Shown one piece after another: positions 9,395 to 22,833 of a stretch of 64,000 nucleotides of DNA. Position 1 is the stretch's first letter; every line of letters starts with the position of its first letter. The stretch is from Heracleum sosnowskyi (taxonomy: Eukaryota > Streptophyta > Magnoliopsida > Apiales > Apiaceae). The position numbers and the translations under genes are program-made. Location of the stretch: assembly GCA_030848705.1 (NCBI GenBank), contig JAUIZM010000025.1, positions 558,001 to 622,000 on the forward strand, given 5' to 3'. The notes beneath the pieces are model-generated. The model was not told the origin of the DNA, searched no databases, and saw only the letters and a list, made by a program, of their open reading frames with translations.

Positions 9395-12300
9395 TAGGGT
9401 CAAACTACGAGAAAATATCCACAACATGGCCCGCTTCAATTTTTCCCCATTTTCCTTGTATAGCTCCCTTTAGAGGTAAACGTAATCGGGCGTCCCCTGG
9501 TATCTGCTCCGATTCAGGCACGGACAGCTTCAAATGAAGTTTTCTGCAATTCTATAAACCCATAGGGTCAAACTACGAGAAAATATACACAAAATGGCCC
9601 GCTTCACTTTTTCCCCATTTTCCTTGTATAGCTCCCTTTAGAGGTAAACGTAATCGGGCGTCCCCTGGTATCGGCTCCGATTCAGGCACGGACAGCTCCA
9701 AATGAAGTTTTCTGTAATTCTATAAACCCATAGGGTCAAACTACGAGAAAATATCCACAAAATGGCATGCTTCAATTTTTCCCCATTTTCCTTGTATAGC
9801 TCCCATTAGAGGTAAACGTAATCGGGCGTCCCCTGGTATCTGCTCCGATTCAGGCACGGACAGCTCCAAATGAAGTTTTCTGCAATTCTATAAACCCATA
9901 GGGTCAAACTACGAGAAAATATCCACAAAATGGCATGCTTCAATTTTTCCCCATTTTCCTTGTATAGCTCCCTTTAGAGGTAAACGTAATCGGGCGTCCC
10001 CTGGTATCTGCTCCGATTCAGGCACGGACAGCTTCAAATGAAGTTTTCTGCAATTCTATAAACCCATAGGGTCAAACTACGAGAAAATATACACAAAATG
10101 GCCCGCTTCAATTTTTCCCCATTTTCCTTGTATAGCTCCCTTTAGAGGTAAACGTAATCGGGCGTCCCCTGGTATCTGCTCCGATTCAGGCACGGACAGC
10201 TCCAAATGAAGTTTTCTGTAATTCTATAAACCCGTAGGGTCAAACTACGAGAAAATATCCACAAAATGGTTCGCTTCAATTTTTCCCCATTTTCCATGTA
10301 TAGCTCCTTTTATAGGTAAACATAATCGGGCGTCCCCTGGTATATTCTCCGATTCAGGCACAGATAGCTTCAAATGAAGTTTTCTGCAATTCTATAAACC
10401 CATAGGGTCAAACTATGAGAAAATATCCACAAAATGGCCCGCTTCAATTTTTCCCCATTTTCCTTGTATAGCTCCCTTTAGAGGTAAACGTAATCGGGCG
10501 TCCCCTGGTATCTGCTCCGATTCAGGCACGGACAGCTCCAAATGAAATTTTCTGTAATTCTATAAACCCATAGGGTCAAACTACGAGAAAATATCCACAA
10601 AATGGCCCGCTTCAATTTTTCCCCATTTTCCTTGTATAGCTCCCTTTAGAGGTAAACGTAATCGGGCGTCCCCTGGTATCTGCTCCGATTCAGGCACAGA
10701 CAGCTTCAAATGAAGTTTTCTGCAATTCTATAAACCCATAGGGTCAAACTACGAGAAAATATCCACAAAATGGCCCGCTTCAATTTTTCCCCATTTTCCT
10801 TGTATAGCTCCCTTTAGAGGTAAACGTAATCGGGCGTCCCCTGGTATCTGCTCCGATTCAGGCACGGACAGCTCCAAATGAAGTTTTCTGGAATTCTATA
10901 AACCCATAGGGTCAAACTACCAGAAAATATCCACAAAATGGCCCGCTTCAATTTTTCCCCATTTTCCTTGTATAGTTCCCTTTAGAGGTAAACGTAATCG
11001 GGCGTCCCCTGGTATCTGCACCGATTCAGGCACGGACAACTCCAAATGAAGTTTTCTGTAATTCTATAAACCCATAGGGTCAAACTACGAGAAAATATCC
11101 ACAAAATGGCCCGCTTCAATTTTTCCCCATTTTCCTTGTATAGCTCCCTTTAGAGGTAAACGTAATCGGGCGTCCCCTGGTATCTGCTCCGATTCAGGCA
11201 CAGACAGCTTCAAATGAAGTTTTCTGCAATTCTATAAACCCATAGGGTCAAACTACGAGAAAATATCCACAAAATGGCCCGCTTCAATTTTTCCCCATTT
11301 TCCTTGTATAGCTCCCTTTAGAGGTAAACGTAATCGGGCGTCCCCTGGTATCTGCTCCGATTCAGGCACGGACAGCTCCAAATGAAGTTTTCTGTAATTC
11401 TATAAACCCATAGGGTCAAACTACGAGAAAATATCCACAAAATGGCCCGCTTCAATTTTTCCCCATTTTCCCTGTATAGTTCCCTTTAGAGGTAAACGTA
11501 ATCGGGCGTCCCCTGGTATCTGCACCGATTCAGGCACGGACAACTCGAAATGAAGTTTTCTGTAATTCTATAAACCCATAGGGTCAAACTACGAGAAAAT
11601 ATCCACAAAATGGCCTGCTTCAATTTTTCCCCATTTTCCTTGTATAGCTCCCTTTAGAGGTAAACGTAATCGGGCGTCCCCTGATATCTGCTCCGATTCA
11701 GGCACGGACAGCTTCAAATGAAGTTTTCTGCAATTTTAAAAACCCATAGGGTCAAACTACGAGAAAATATCCACAAAATGGCCCGCTTCAAATTTTCCCC
11801 ATTTTCCTTGTATAGCTCCCTTTAGAGGTAAACGTAATCGAGCGTCCCCTGGTATCTGCTCCGATTCAGGCACGGACAGCTCCAAATGAAGTTTTCTGTA
11901 ATTCTATAAACCCATAGGGTCAAACTACGAGAAAATATCCACAAAATGGCTCGCTTCAATTTTTCCCCATTTTCCATGTATAGCTCCCTTTATAGGTAAA
12001 CATAATCGGGCGTCCCCTGGTATGTTCTCCGATTCAGGCACAGATAGCTTCAAATGAAGTTTTCTGCAATTCTATAAACCCATAGGGTCAAACTACGAGA
12101 AAATATCCACAAAATGGCCCGCTTCAAATTTTCCCCATTTTCCTTGTATAGCTCCCTTTAGAGGTAAACGTAATCGGGCGTCCCCTGGTATCTGCTCCGA
12201 TTCAGGCACGGACAGCTTCAAATGAAGTTTTCTGCAATTCTAAAAACCCATAGGGTCAAACTACGAGAAAATATCCACAAAATGGCCCGCTTCAAATTTT

Positions 12301-13258
12301 CCCCATTTTCCTTGTATAGCTCCCTTTAGAGGTAAACGTAATCGGGCGTCCCCTGGTATCTGCTCCGATTCAGGCACGGACAGCTCCAAATGAAGTTTTC
12401 TGTAATTCTATAAACCCATAGGGTCAAACTACGAGAAAATATCCACAAAATGGCTCGCTTCAATTTTTCCCCATTTTCCATGTATAGCTCCCTTTATAGG
12501 TAAACATAATCGGGCGTCCCCTGGTATGTTCTCCGATTCAGGCACAGATAGCTTCAAATGAAGTTTTCTGCAATTCTATAAACCCATAGGGTCAAACTAC
12601 GAGAAAATATCCACAAAATGGCCCGCTTCAAATTTTCCCCATTTTCCTTGTATAGCTCCCTTTAGAGGTAAACGTAATCGGGCGTCCCCTGGTATCTGCT
12701 CCGATTCAGGCACGGACAGCTTCAAATGAAGTTTTCTGCAATTCTAAAAACCCATAGGGTCAAACTACGAGAAAATATCCACAAAATGGCCCGCTTCAAA
12801 TTTTCCCCATTTTCCTTGTATAGCTCCCTTTAGAGGTAAACGTAATCGGGCGTCCCCTGGTATCTGCTCCGATTCAGGCACGGACAGCTCCAAATGAAGT
12901 TTTCTGTAATTCTATAAACCCATAGGGTCAAACTACGAGAAAATATCCACAAAATGGCTAGCTTCAATTTTTCCCCATTTTCCATGTATAGCTCCCTTTA
13001 TAGGTAAACATAATCGGGCATCCCCTGGTATGTTCTCCGATTCAGGCACAGATAGCTTCAAATGAAGTTTTCTGCAATTCTATAAACCCATAGGGTCAAA
13101 CTACGAGAAAATATCCACAAAATGGCCCGCTTCAATTTTTCCCCATTTTCCTTGTATAGCTCCGTTTAGAGGTAAACGTAATCGGGCGTCCCCTGGTATC
13201 TGCTCCGATTCAGGCACGGACAGCTCCAAATGAAGTTTTCTGTAATTCTATAAACCCA

Positions 13259-14601
13259 TAGGGTCAAACTACGAGAAAATATCCACAAAATGGCTCGCTT
13301 CAATTTTTCCCCATTTTCCATGTATAGTTCCTTTATAGGTAAACATAATCGGGCGTCCCCTGGTATGTTCTCCGATTCGGGCACAGATAGCTTCAAATGA
13401 AGTTTTCTGCAATTCTATAAACCCATAGGGTCAAACTACGAGAAAATATCCACAAAATGGCCCGCTTCAAATTTTCCCCATTTTCCTTGTATAGCTCCCT
13501 TTAGAGGTAAACGTAATCGGGCGTCCCCTGGTATCTGCTCCGATTCAGGCACGGACAACTTCAAATGAAGTTTTCTGCAATTCTAAAAACCCATAGGGTC
13601 AAACTACGAGAAAATATCCACAAAATGGCCCGCTTCAAATTTTCCCCATTTTCCTTGTATAGCTCCCTTTAGAGGTAAACGTAATCGGGCGTCCCCTGGT
13701 ATCTGCTCCGATTCAGGCACGGACAGCTCCAAATGAAGTTTTCTGTAATTCTATAAACCCATAGGGTCAAACTACGAGAAAATATCCACAAAATGGCTCG
13801 CTTCAATTTTTCCCCATTTTCCATGTATAGCTCCCTTTATAGGTAAACATAATCGGGCGTCCCCTGGTATGTTCTCCGATTCAGGCACAGATAGCTTCAA
13901 ATGAAGTTTTCTGCAATTCTATAAACCCATAGGGTCAAACTACGAGAAAATATCCACAAAATGGCCCGCTTCAAATTTTCCCCATTTTCCTTGTATAGCT
14001 CCCTTTAGAGGTAAACGTAATCGGGCGTCCCCTGGTATCTGCTCCGATTCAGGCACGGACAGCTTCAAATGAAGTTTTCTGCAATTCTAAAAACCCATAG
14101 GGTCAAACTACAAGAAAATATCCACAAAATGGCCCGCTTCAAATTTTCCCCATTTTCCTTGTATAGCTCCCTTTAGAGGTAAACGTAATCGGGCGTCCCC
14201 TGGTATCTGCTCCGATTCAGGCACGGACAGCTCCAAATGAAGTTTTCTGTAATTCTATAAACCCATAGGGTCAAACTACGAGAAAATATCCACAAAATGG
14301 CTCGCTTCAATTTTTCCCCATTTTCCATGTATAGCTCCCTTTATAGGTAAACATAATCGGGCGTCCCCTGGTATGTTCTCCGATTCAGGCACAGATAGCT
14401 TCAAATGAAGTTTTCTGCAATTCTATAAACCCATAGGGTCAAACTACGAGAAAATATCCACAAAATGGCCCGCTTCAATTTTTCCCCATTTTCCTTGTAT
14501 AGCTCCGTTTAGAGGTAAACGTAATCGGGCGTCCCCTGGTATCTGCTCCGATTCAGGCACGGACAGCTCCAAATGAAGTTTTCTGTAATTCTATAAACCC
14601 A
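13259..14601. repeat. 8-unit HOR, copy 3, inside 7.2-kb block copy 2
   Basis: Same B', C', D, B, C, D, B, E order with the single 1-bp deletion and CGATTCGGGCACAG. It lies exactly 7221 bp after the first copy. The sixth unit (14098) has ACTACAAG. The 2-bp deletion form is not present in this block. Confidence 0.93.
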
Positions 14602-14769
14602 TAGGGTCAAACTACGAGAAAATATCCACAAAATGGCCCGCTTCAAATTTTCCCCATTTTCCTTGTATAGCTCCCTTTATAGGTAAACATAATCGGGCGT
14701 CCCCTGGTATGTTCTCCGATTCAGGCACAGATAGCTTCAAATGAAGTTTTCTGCAATTCTAAAAACCCA
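14602..14769. repeat. Mosaic unit, second copy
   Basis: Same three-part mosaic as 8723-8890, again between E and D. The following D (14770) has TTGTATATCTCC, private to this copy. Confidence 0.88.
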
Positions 14770-15105
14770 TAGGGTCAAACTACGAGAAAATATCCACAAA
14801 ATGGCCCGCTTCAAATTTTCCCCATTTTCCTTGTATATCTCCCTTTAGAGGTAAACGTAATCGGGCGTCCCCTGGTATCTGCTCCGATTCAGGCACGGAC
14901 AGCTCCAAATGAAGTTTTCTGTAATTCTATAAACCCATAGGGTCAAACTACGAGAAAATATCCACAAAATGGCTCGCTTCAATTTTTCCCCATTTTCCAT
15001 GTATAGCTCCCTTTATAGGTAAACATAATCGGGCGTCCCCTGGTATGTTCTCCGATTCAGGCACAGATAGCTTCAAATGAAGTTTTCTGCAATTCTATAA
15101 ACCCA

Positions 15106-16281
15106 TAGGGTCAAACTACGAGAAAATATCCACAAAATGGCCCGCTTCAAATTTTCCCCATTTTCCTTGTATAGCTCCCTTTAGAGGTAAACGTAATCGG
15201 GCGTCCCCTGGTATCTGCTCCGATTCAGGCACGGACAGCTTCAAATGAAGTTTTCTGCAATTCTAAAAACCCATAGGGTCAAACTACGAGAAAATATCCA
15301 CAAAATGGCCCGCTTCAAATTTTCCCCATTTTCCTTGTATAGCTCCCTTTAGAGGTAAACGTAATCGGGCGTCCCCTGGTATCTGCTCCGATTCAGGCAC
15401 GGACAGCTCCAAATGAAGTTTTCTGTAATTCTATAAACCCATAGGGTCAAACTACGAGAAAATATCCACAAAATGGCTCGCTTCAATTTTTCCCCATTTT
15501 CCATGTATAGCTCCCTTTATAGGTAAACATAATCGGGCGTCCCCTGGTATGTTCTCCGATTCAGGCACAGATAGCTTCAAATGAAGTTTTCTGCAATTCT
15601 ATAAACCCATAGGGTCAAACTACGAGAAAATATCCACAAAATGGCCCGCTTCAATTTATCCCCATTTTCCTTGTATAGCTCCGTTTAGAGGTAAACGTAA
15701 TCGGGCGTCCCCTGGTATCTGCTCCGATTCAGGCACGGACAGCTCCAAATGAAGTTTTCTGTAATTCTATAAACCCATAGGGTCAAACTACGAGAAAATA
15801 TCCACAAAATGGCCCGCTTCAAATTTTCCCCATTTTCCTTGTATAGCTCCCTTTAGAGGTAAACGTAATCGGGCGTCCCCTGGTATCTGCTCCGATTCAG
15901 GCACGGACAGCTTCAAATGAAGTTTTCTGCAATTCTAAAAACCCATAGGGTCAAACTACGAGAAAATATCCACAAAATGGCCCGCTTCAAATTTTCCCCA
16001 TTTTCCTTGTATAGCTCCCTTTAGAGGTAAACGTAATCGGGCGTCCCCTGGTATCTGCTCCGATTCAGGCACGGACAGCTCCAAATGAAGTTTTCTGTAA
16101 TTCTATAAACCCATAGGGTCAAACTACGAGAAAATATCCACAAAATGGCTCGCTTCAATTTTTCCCCATTTTCCATGTATAGCTCCCTTTATAGGTAAAC
16201 ATAATCGGGCGTCCCCTGGTATGTTCTCCGATTCAGGCACAGATAGCTTCAAATGAAGTTTTCTGCAATTCTATAAACCCA
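15106..16281. repeat. C-D-B-E segment
   Basis: Units C, D, B, E (15106-15777), then C, D, B (15778-16281), then E opens the next HOR. The E at 15610 has CTTCAATTTATCC. This segment joins the B-C-D zone on the left to the E-anchored zone on the right. Confidence 0.82.
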
Positions 16282-17793
16282 TAGGGTCAAACTACGAGAA
16301 AATATCCACAAAATGGCCCGCTTCAATTTTTCCCCATTTTCCTTGTATAGCTCCGTTTAGAGGTAAACGTAATCGGGCGTCCCCTGGTATCTGCTCCGAT
16401 TCAGGCACGGACAGCTCCAAATGAAGTTTTCTGTAATTCTATAAACCCATAGGGTCAAACTACGAGAAAATATCCACAAAATGGCCCGCTTCAATTTTTC
16501 CCCATTTTCCTTGTATAGCTCCCTTTAGAGGTAAACGTAATCGGGCGTCCCCTGGTATCTGCTCCGATTCAGGCACAGACAGCTTCAAATGAAGTTTTCT
16601 GTAATTCTATAAACCCATAGGGTCAAACTACGAGAAAATATCCACAAAATGGCCCGCTTCAATTTTTCCCCATTTTCCTTGTATAGCTCCCTTTAGAGGT
16701 AAACGTAATCGGGCGTCCCCTGGTATCTGCACCGATTCAGGCACGGACAACTCCAAATGAAGTTTTCTGTAATTCTATAAACCCATAGGGTCAAACTACG
16801 AGAAAATATCCACAAAATGGCCTGCTTCAATTTTTCCCCATTTTCCTTGTATAGCTCCCTTTAGAGGTAAACGTAATCGGGCGTCCCCTGGTATCTGCTC
16901 CGATTCAGGCACGGACAGCTTCAAATGAAGTTTTCTGCAATTTTAAAAACCCATAGGGTCAAACTACGAGAAAATATCCACAAAATGGCCCGCTTCAAAT
17001 TTTCCCCATTTTCCTTGTATAGCTCCCTTTAGAGGTAAACGTAATCGGGCGTCCCCTAGTATCTGCTCTGATTCAGGCACGGACAGCTCCAAATGAAGTT
17101 TTCTGTAATTCTATAAACCCATAGGGTCAAACTACGAGAAAATATCCACAAAATGGCTCGCTTCAATTTTTCCCCATTTTCCATGTATAGCTCCCTTTAT
17201 AGGTAAACATAATCGGGCGTCCCCTGGTATGTTCTCCGATTCAGGCACAGATAGCTTCAAATGAAGTTTTCTGCAATTCTATAAACCCATAGGGTCAAAC
17301 TACGAGAAAATATCCACAAAATGGCCCGCTTCAAATTTTCCCCATTTTCCTTGTATAGCTCCCTTTAGAGGTAAACGTAATCGGGCGTCCCCTGGTATCT
17401 GCTCCGATTCAGGCACGGACAGCTTCAAATGAAGTTTTCTGCATTTCTAAAAACCCATAGGGTCAAACTACGAGAAAATATCCACAAAATGGCCCGCTTC
17501 AAATTTTCCCCATTTTCCTTGTATAGCTCCCTTTAGAGGTAAACGTAATCGGGCGTCCCCTGGTATCTGCTCCGATTCAGGCACGGACAGCTCCAAATGA
17601 AGTTTTCTGTAATTCTATAAACCCATAGGGTCAAACTACGAGAAAATATCCACAAAATGGCTCGCTTCAATTTTTCCCCATTTTCCATGTATAGCTCCCT
17701 TTATAGGTAAACATAATCGGGCGTCCCCTGGTATGTTCTCCGATTCAGGCACAGATAGCTTCAAATGAAGTTTTCTGCAATTCTATAAACCCA
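16282..17793. repeat. E-anchored HOR, 9 units
   Basis: Order E, H, G, F, D', B, C (T at 155), D, B (1512 bp). It is the first HOR in the window to open with E-H. Its E still starts TAGGGTCAAAC. Compared with the 13-unit HOR it lacks an A after H and the four-unit stretch G-F-D'-x is reduced to one G-F-D' set. Confidence 0.85.
16618..16785. repeat. Unit type G
   Basis: Type A with A at 114 (CTGCACCG) and A at 133 (GGACAACTCC); the two changes usually travel together. Exceptions with A at 114 but G at 133 are 2006 and 43666. Other copies: 1334, 18298, 19474, 20650, 23338, 28546, 30730, 35770, 39802, 51057, 55929 and 61473. G is usually followed by F or by a unit with TCTGC at 36-40. Confidence 0.9.
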
Positions 17794-20145
17794 TATGGGC
17801 AAACTACGAGAAAATATCCACAAAATGGCCCGCTTCAATTTTTCCCCATTTTCCTTGTATAGCTCCGTTTAGAGGTAAACGTAATCGGGCGTCCCCTGGT
17901 ATCTGCTCCGATTCAGGCACGGACAGCTCCAAATGAAGTTTTCTGTAATTCTATAAACCCATAGGGTCAAACTACGAGAAAATATCCACAAAATGGCCCG
18001 CTTCAATTTTTCCCCATTTTCCTTGTATAGCTCCCTTTAGAGGTAAACGTAATCGGGCGTCCCCTGGTATCTGCTCCGATTCAGGCACAGACAGCTTCAA
18101 ATGAAGTTTTCTGCAATTCTATAAACCCATAGGGTCAAACTACGAGAAAATATCCACAAAATGGCCCGCTTCAATTTTTCCCCATTTTCCTTGTATAGCT
18201 CCATTTAGAGGTAAACGTAATCGGGCGTCCCCTGGTATCTGCTCCGATTCAGGCACGGACAGCTCCAAATGAAGTTTTCTGTAATTCTATAAACCCATAG
18301 GGTCAAACTACGAGAAAATATCCACAAAATGGCCCGCTTCAATTTTTCCCCATTTTCCTTGTATAGCTCCCTTTAGAGGTAAACGTAATCGGGCGTCCCC
18401 TGGTATCTGCACCGATTCAGGCACGGACAACTCCAAATGAAGTTTTCTGTAATTCTATAAACCCATAGGGTCAAACTACGAGAAAATATCCACAAAATGG
18501 CCTGCTTCAATTTTTCCCCATTTTCCTTGTATAGCTCCCTTTAGAGGTAAACGTAATCGGGCGTCCCCTGGTATCTGCTCCGATTCAGGCACGGACAGCT
18601 TCAAATGAAGTTTTCTGCAATTTTAAAAACCCATAGGGTCAAACTACGAGAAAATATCCACAAAATGGCCCGCTTCAAATTTTCCCCATTTTCCTTGTAT
18701 AGCTCCCTTTAGAGGTAAACGTAATCGGGCGTCCCCTGGTATCTGCTCTGATTCAGGCACGGACAGCTCCAAATGAAGTTTTCTGTAATTCTATAAACCC
18801 ATAGGGTCAAACTACGAGAAAATATCCACAAAATGGCTCGCTTCAAATTTTCCCCATTTTCCTTGTATAGCTCCCTTTAGAGGTAAACGTAATCGGGCGT
18901 CCCCTGGTATCTGCTCCGATTCAGGCACGGACAGCTTCAAATGAAGTTTTCTGCAATTCTAAAAACCCATAGGGTCAAACTACGAGAAAATATCCACAAA
19001 ATGGCCCGCTTCAAATTTTCCCCATTTTCCTTGTATAGCTCCCTTTAGAGGTAAACGTAATCGGGCGTCCCCTGGTATCTGCTCCGATTCAGGCACCGAC
19101 AGCTTCAAATGAAGTTTTCTGCAATTCTAAAAACCCATAGGGTCAAACTATGAGAAAATATCCACAAAATGGCCCGCTTCAAATTTTCCCCATTTTCCTT
19201 GTATAGCTCCCTTTAGAGGTAAACGTAATCGGGCGTCCCCTGGTATCTGCTCCGATTCAGGCACGGACAGCTTCAAATGAAGTTTTCTGCAATTCTAAAA
19301 ACCCATAGGGTCAAACTACGAGAAAATATCCACAAAATGGCCCGCTTCAAATTTTCCCCATTTTCCTTGTATAGCTCCCTTTAGAGGTAAACGTAATCGG
19401 GCGTCCCCTGGTATCTGCTCCGATTCAGGCACGGACAGCTCCAAATGAAGTTTTCTGTAATTCTATAAACCCATAGGGTCAAACTACGAGAAAATATCCA
19501 CAAAATGGCCCGCTTCAATTTTTCCCCATTTTCCTTGTATAGCTCCCTTTAGAGGTAAACGTAATCGGGCGTCCCCTGGTATCTGCACCGATTCAGGCAC
19601 GGACAACTCCAAATGAAGTTTTCTGTAATTCTATAAACCCATAGGGTCAAACTACGAGAAAATATCCACAAAATGGTCTGCTTCAATTTTTCCCCATTTT
19701 CCTTGTATAGCTCCCTTTAGAGGTAAACGTAATCGGGCGTCCCCTGGTATCTGCTCCGATTCAGGCACGGACAGCTTCAAATGAAGTTTTCTGCAATTCT
19801 AAAAACCCATAGGGTCAAACTACGAGAAAATATCCACAAAATGGCCCGCTTCAAATTTTCCCCATTTTCCTTGTATAGCTCCCTTTAGAGGTAAACGTAA
19901 TCGGGCGTCCCCTGGTATCTGCTCCGATTCAGGCACGGACAGCTCCAAATGAAGTTTTCTGTAATTCTATAAACCCATAGGGTCAAACTACGAGAAAATA
20001 TCCACAAAATGGCTCGCTTCAATTTTTCCCCATTTTCCATGTATAGCTCCCTTTATAGGTAAACATAATCGGGCGTCCCCTGGTATGTTCTCCGATTCAG
20101 GCACAGATAGCTTCAAATGAAGTTTTCTGCAATTCTATAAACCCA
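17794..20145. repeat. E-anchored HOR, 14 units, copy 1
   Basis: Order E, H, A, G, F, D', Cc, C, C, D, G, T-unit (TCTGC at 36-40), D, B (2352 bp). Private marks: the C at 18970 has GGCACCGACAG and the next C has TATGAG. The same 14-unit order with both marks returns at 31738, 13944 bp (83 units) away, with different HORs in between. Confidence 0.88.
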
Positions 20146-22833
20146 TAGGGGCAAACTACGAGAAAATATCCACAAAATGGCCCGCTTCAATTTTTCCCCA
20201 TTTTCCTTGTATAGCTCCGTTTAGAGGTAAACGTAATCGGGCGTCCCCTGGTATCTGCTCCGATTCAGGCACGGACAGCTCCAAATGAAGTTTTCTGTAA
20301 TTCTATAAACCCATAGGGTCAAACTACGAGAAAATATCCACAAAATGGCCCGCTTCAATTTTTCCCCATTTTCCTTGTATAGCTCCCTTTAGAGGTAAAC
20401 GTAATCGGGCGTCCCCTGGTATCTGCTCCGATTCAGGCACAGACAGCTTCAAATGAAGTTTTCTGCAATTCTATAAACCCATAGGGTCAAACTACGAGAA
20501 AATATCCACAAAATGGCCCGCTTCAATTTTTCCCCATTTTCCTTGTATAGCTCCCTTTAGAGGTAAACGTAATCGGGCGTCCCCTGGTATCTGCTCCGAT
20601 TCAGGCACGGACAGCTCCAAATGAAGTTTTCTGTAATTCTATAAACCCATAGGGTCAAACTACGAGAAAATATCCACAAAATGGCCCGCTTCAATTTTTC
20701 CCCATTTTCCTTGTATAGCTCCCTTTAGAGGTAAACGTAATCGGGCGTCCCCTGGTATCTGCACCGATTCAGGCACGGACAACTCCAAATGAAGTTTTCT
20801 GTAATTCTATAAACCCATAGGGTCAAACTACGAGAAAATATCCACAAAATGGCCGGCTTCAATTTTTCCCCATTTTCCTTGTATAGCTCCCTTTAGAGGT
20901 AAACGTAATCGGGCGTCCCCTGGTATCTGCTCCGATTCAGGCACGGACAGCTTCAAATGAAGTTTTCTGCAATTTTAAAAACCCATAGGGTCAAACTACG
21001 AGAAAATATCCACAAAATGGCCCGCTTCAAATTTTCCCCATTTTCCTTGTATAGCTCCCTTTAGAGGTAAACGTAATCGGGCGTCCCCTGGTATCTGCTC
21101 TGATTCAGGCACGGACAGCTCCAAATGAAGTTTTCTGTAATTCTATAAACCCATAGGGTCAAACTACGAGAAAATATCCACAAAATGGCTCGCTTCAAAT
21201 TTTCCCCATTTTCCTTGTATAGCTCCCTTTAGAGGTAAACGTAATCGGGCGTCCCCTGGTATCTGCACCGATTCAGGCACGGACAACTCCAAATGAAGTT
21301 TTCTGTAATTCTATAAACCCATAGGGTCAAACTACGAGAAAATATCCACAAAATGGCCTGCTTCAATTTTTCCCCATTTTCCTTGTATAGCTCCCTTTAG
21401 AGGTAAACGTAATCGGGCGTCCCCTGGTATCTGCTCCGATTCAGGCACGGACAGCTTCAAATGAAGTTTTCTGCAATTTTAAAAACCCATAGGGTCAAAC
21501 TACGAGAAAATATCCACAAAATGGCCCGCTTCAAATTTTCCCCATTTTCCTTGTATAGCTCCCTTTAGAGGTAAACGTAATCGGGCGTCCCCTAGTATCT
21601 GCTCTGATTCAGGCACGGACAGCTCCAAATGAAGTTTTCTGTAATTCTATAAACCCATAGGGTCAAACTACGAGAAAATATCCACAAAATGGCTCGCTTC
21701 AATTTTTCCCCATTTTCCATGTATAGCTCCCTTTATAGGTAAACATAATCGGGCGTCCCCTGGTATGTTCTCCGATTCAGGCACAGATAGCTTCAAATGA
21801 AGTTTTCTGCAATTCTATAAACCCATAGGGTCAAACTACGAGAAAATATCCACAAAATGGCCCGCTTCAAATTTTCCCCATTTTCCTTGTATAGCTCCCT
21901 TTAGAGGTAAACGTAATCGGGCGTCCCCTGGTATCTGCTCCGATTCAGGCACGGACAGCTTCAAATGAAGTTTTCTGCAATTTTAAAAACCCATAGGGTC
22001 AAACTACGAGAAAATATCCACAAAATGGCCCGCTTCAAATTTTCCCCATTTTCCTTGTATAGCTCCCTTTAGAGGTAAACGTAATCGGGCGTCCCCTGGT
22101 ATCTGCTCCGATTCAGGCACGGACAGCTCCAAATGAAGTTTTCTGTAATTCTATAAACCCATAGGGTCAAACTACGAGAAAATATCCACAAAATGGCCCG
22201 CTTCAATTTTTCCCCATTTTCCTTGTATAGCTCCCTTTAGAGGTAAACGTAATCGGGCGTCCCCTGGTATCTGCACCGATTCAGGCACGGACAACTCCAA
22301 ATGAAGTTTTCTGTAATTCTATAAACCCATAGGGTCAAACTACGAGAAAATATCCACAAAATGGTCTGCTTCAATTTTTCCCCATTTTCCTTGTATAGCT
22401 CCCTTTAGAGGTAAACGTAATCGGGCGTCCCCTGGTATCTGCTCCGATTCAGGCACGGACAGCTTCAAATGAAGTTTTCTGCAATTCTAAAAACCCATAG
22501 GGTCAAACTACGAGAAAATATCCACAAAATGGCCCGCTTCAAATTTTCCCCATTTTCCTTGTATAGCTCCCTTTAGAGGTAAACGTAATCGGGCGTCCCC
22601 TGGTATCTGCTCCGATTCAGGCACGGACAGCTCCAAATGAAGTTTTCTGTAATTCTATAAACCCATAGGGTCAAACTACGAGAAAATATCCACAAAATGG
22701 CTCGCTTCAATTTTTCCCCATTTTCCATGTATAGCTCCCTTTATAGGTAAACATAATCGGGCGTCCCCTGGTATGTTCTCCGATTCAGGCACAGATAGCT
22801 TCAAATGAAGTTTTCTGCAATTCTATAAACCCA
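20146..22833. repeat. E-anchored HOR, 16 units
   Basis: Order E, H, A, G, F (CCGGC), D', x, F, D' (CCTAG), B, C (TTTAAAA end), D, G, T-unit, D, B (2688 bp). The x unit has CTCGC, A at 46, A at 114 and A at 133. Its E starts TAGGGGCAAAC. The next block repeats this order with a two-unit expansion. Confidence 0.88.

Larger units (their letters stand above)
9395..15105. repeat. 7.2-kb block, copy 2, one 8-unit HOR shorter
   Basis: Colinear with copy 1 at offset 7221 bp to 14601, with only scattered single-base differences visible (e.g. TTCGCTTC at 10270 against TTCACTTC at 3049; GATATCTG near 11692). Here the mosaic unit follows after one 8-unit HOR instead of two, so from 14602 to 15105 the offset to copy 1 drops to 5879 bp. 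After B at 14938 the order is C (15106), where copy 1 has A (9227). The copies differ by gain or loss of exactly one HOR. Confidence 0.92.

Noticed and set aside
13166..13396. 76-codon open frame on the minus strand
   Set aside because: It is the 7221-bp-offset duplicate of the 5945 frame with the same translation. Identity comes from the segmental duplication, not from selection on a protein.
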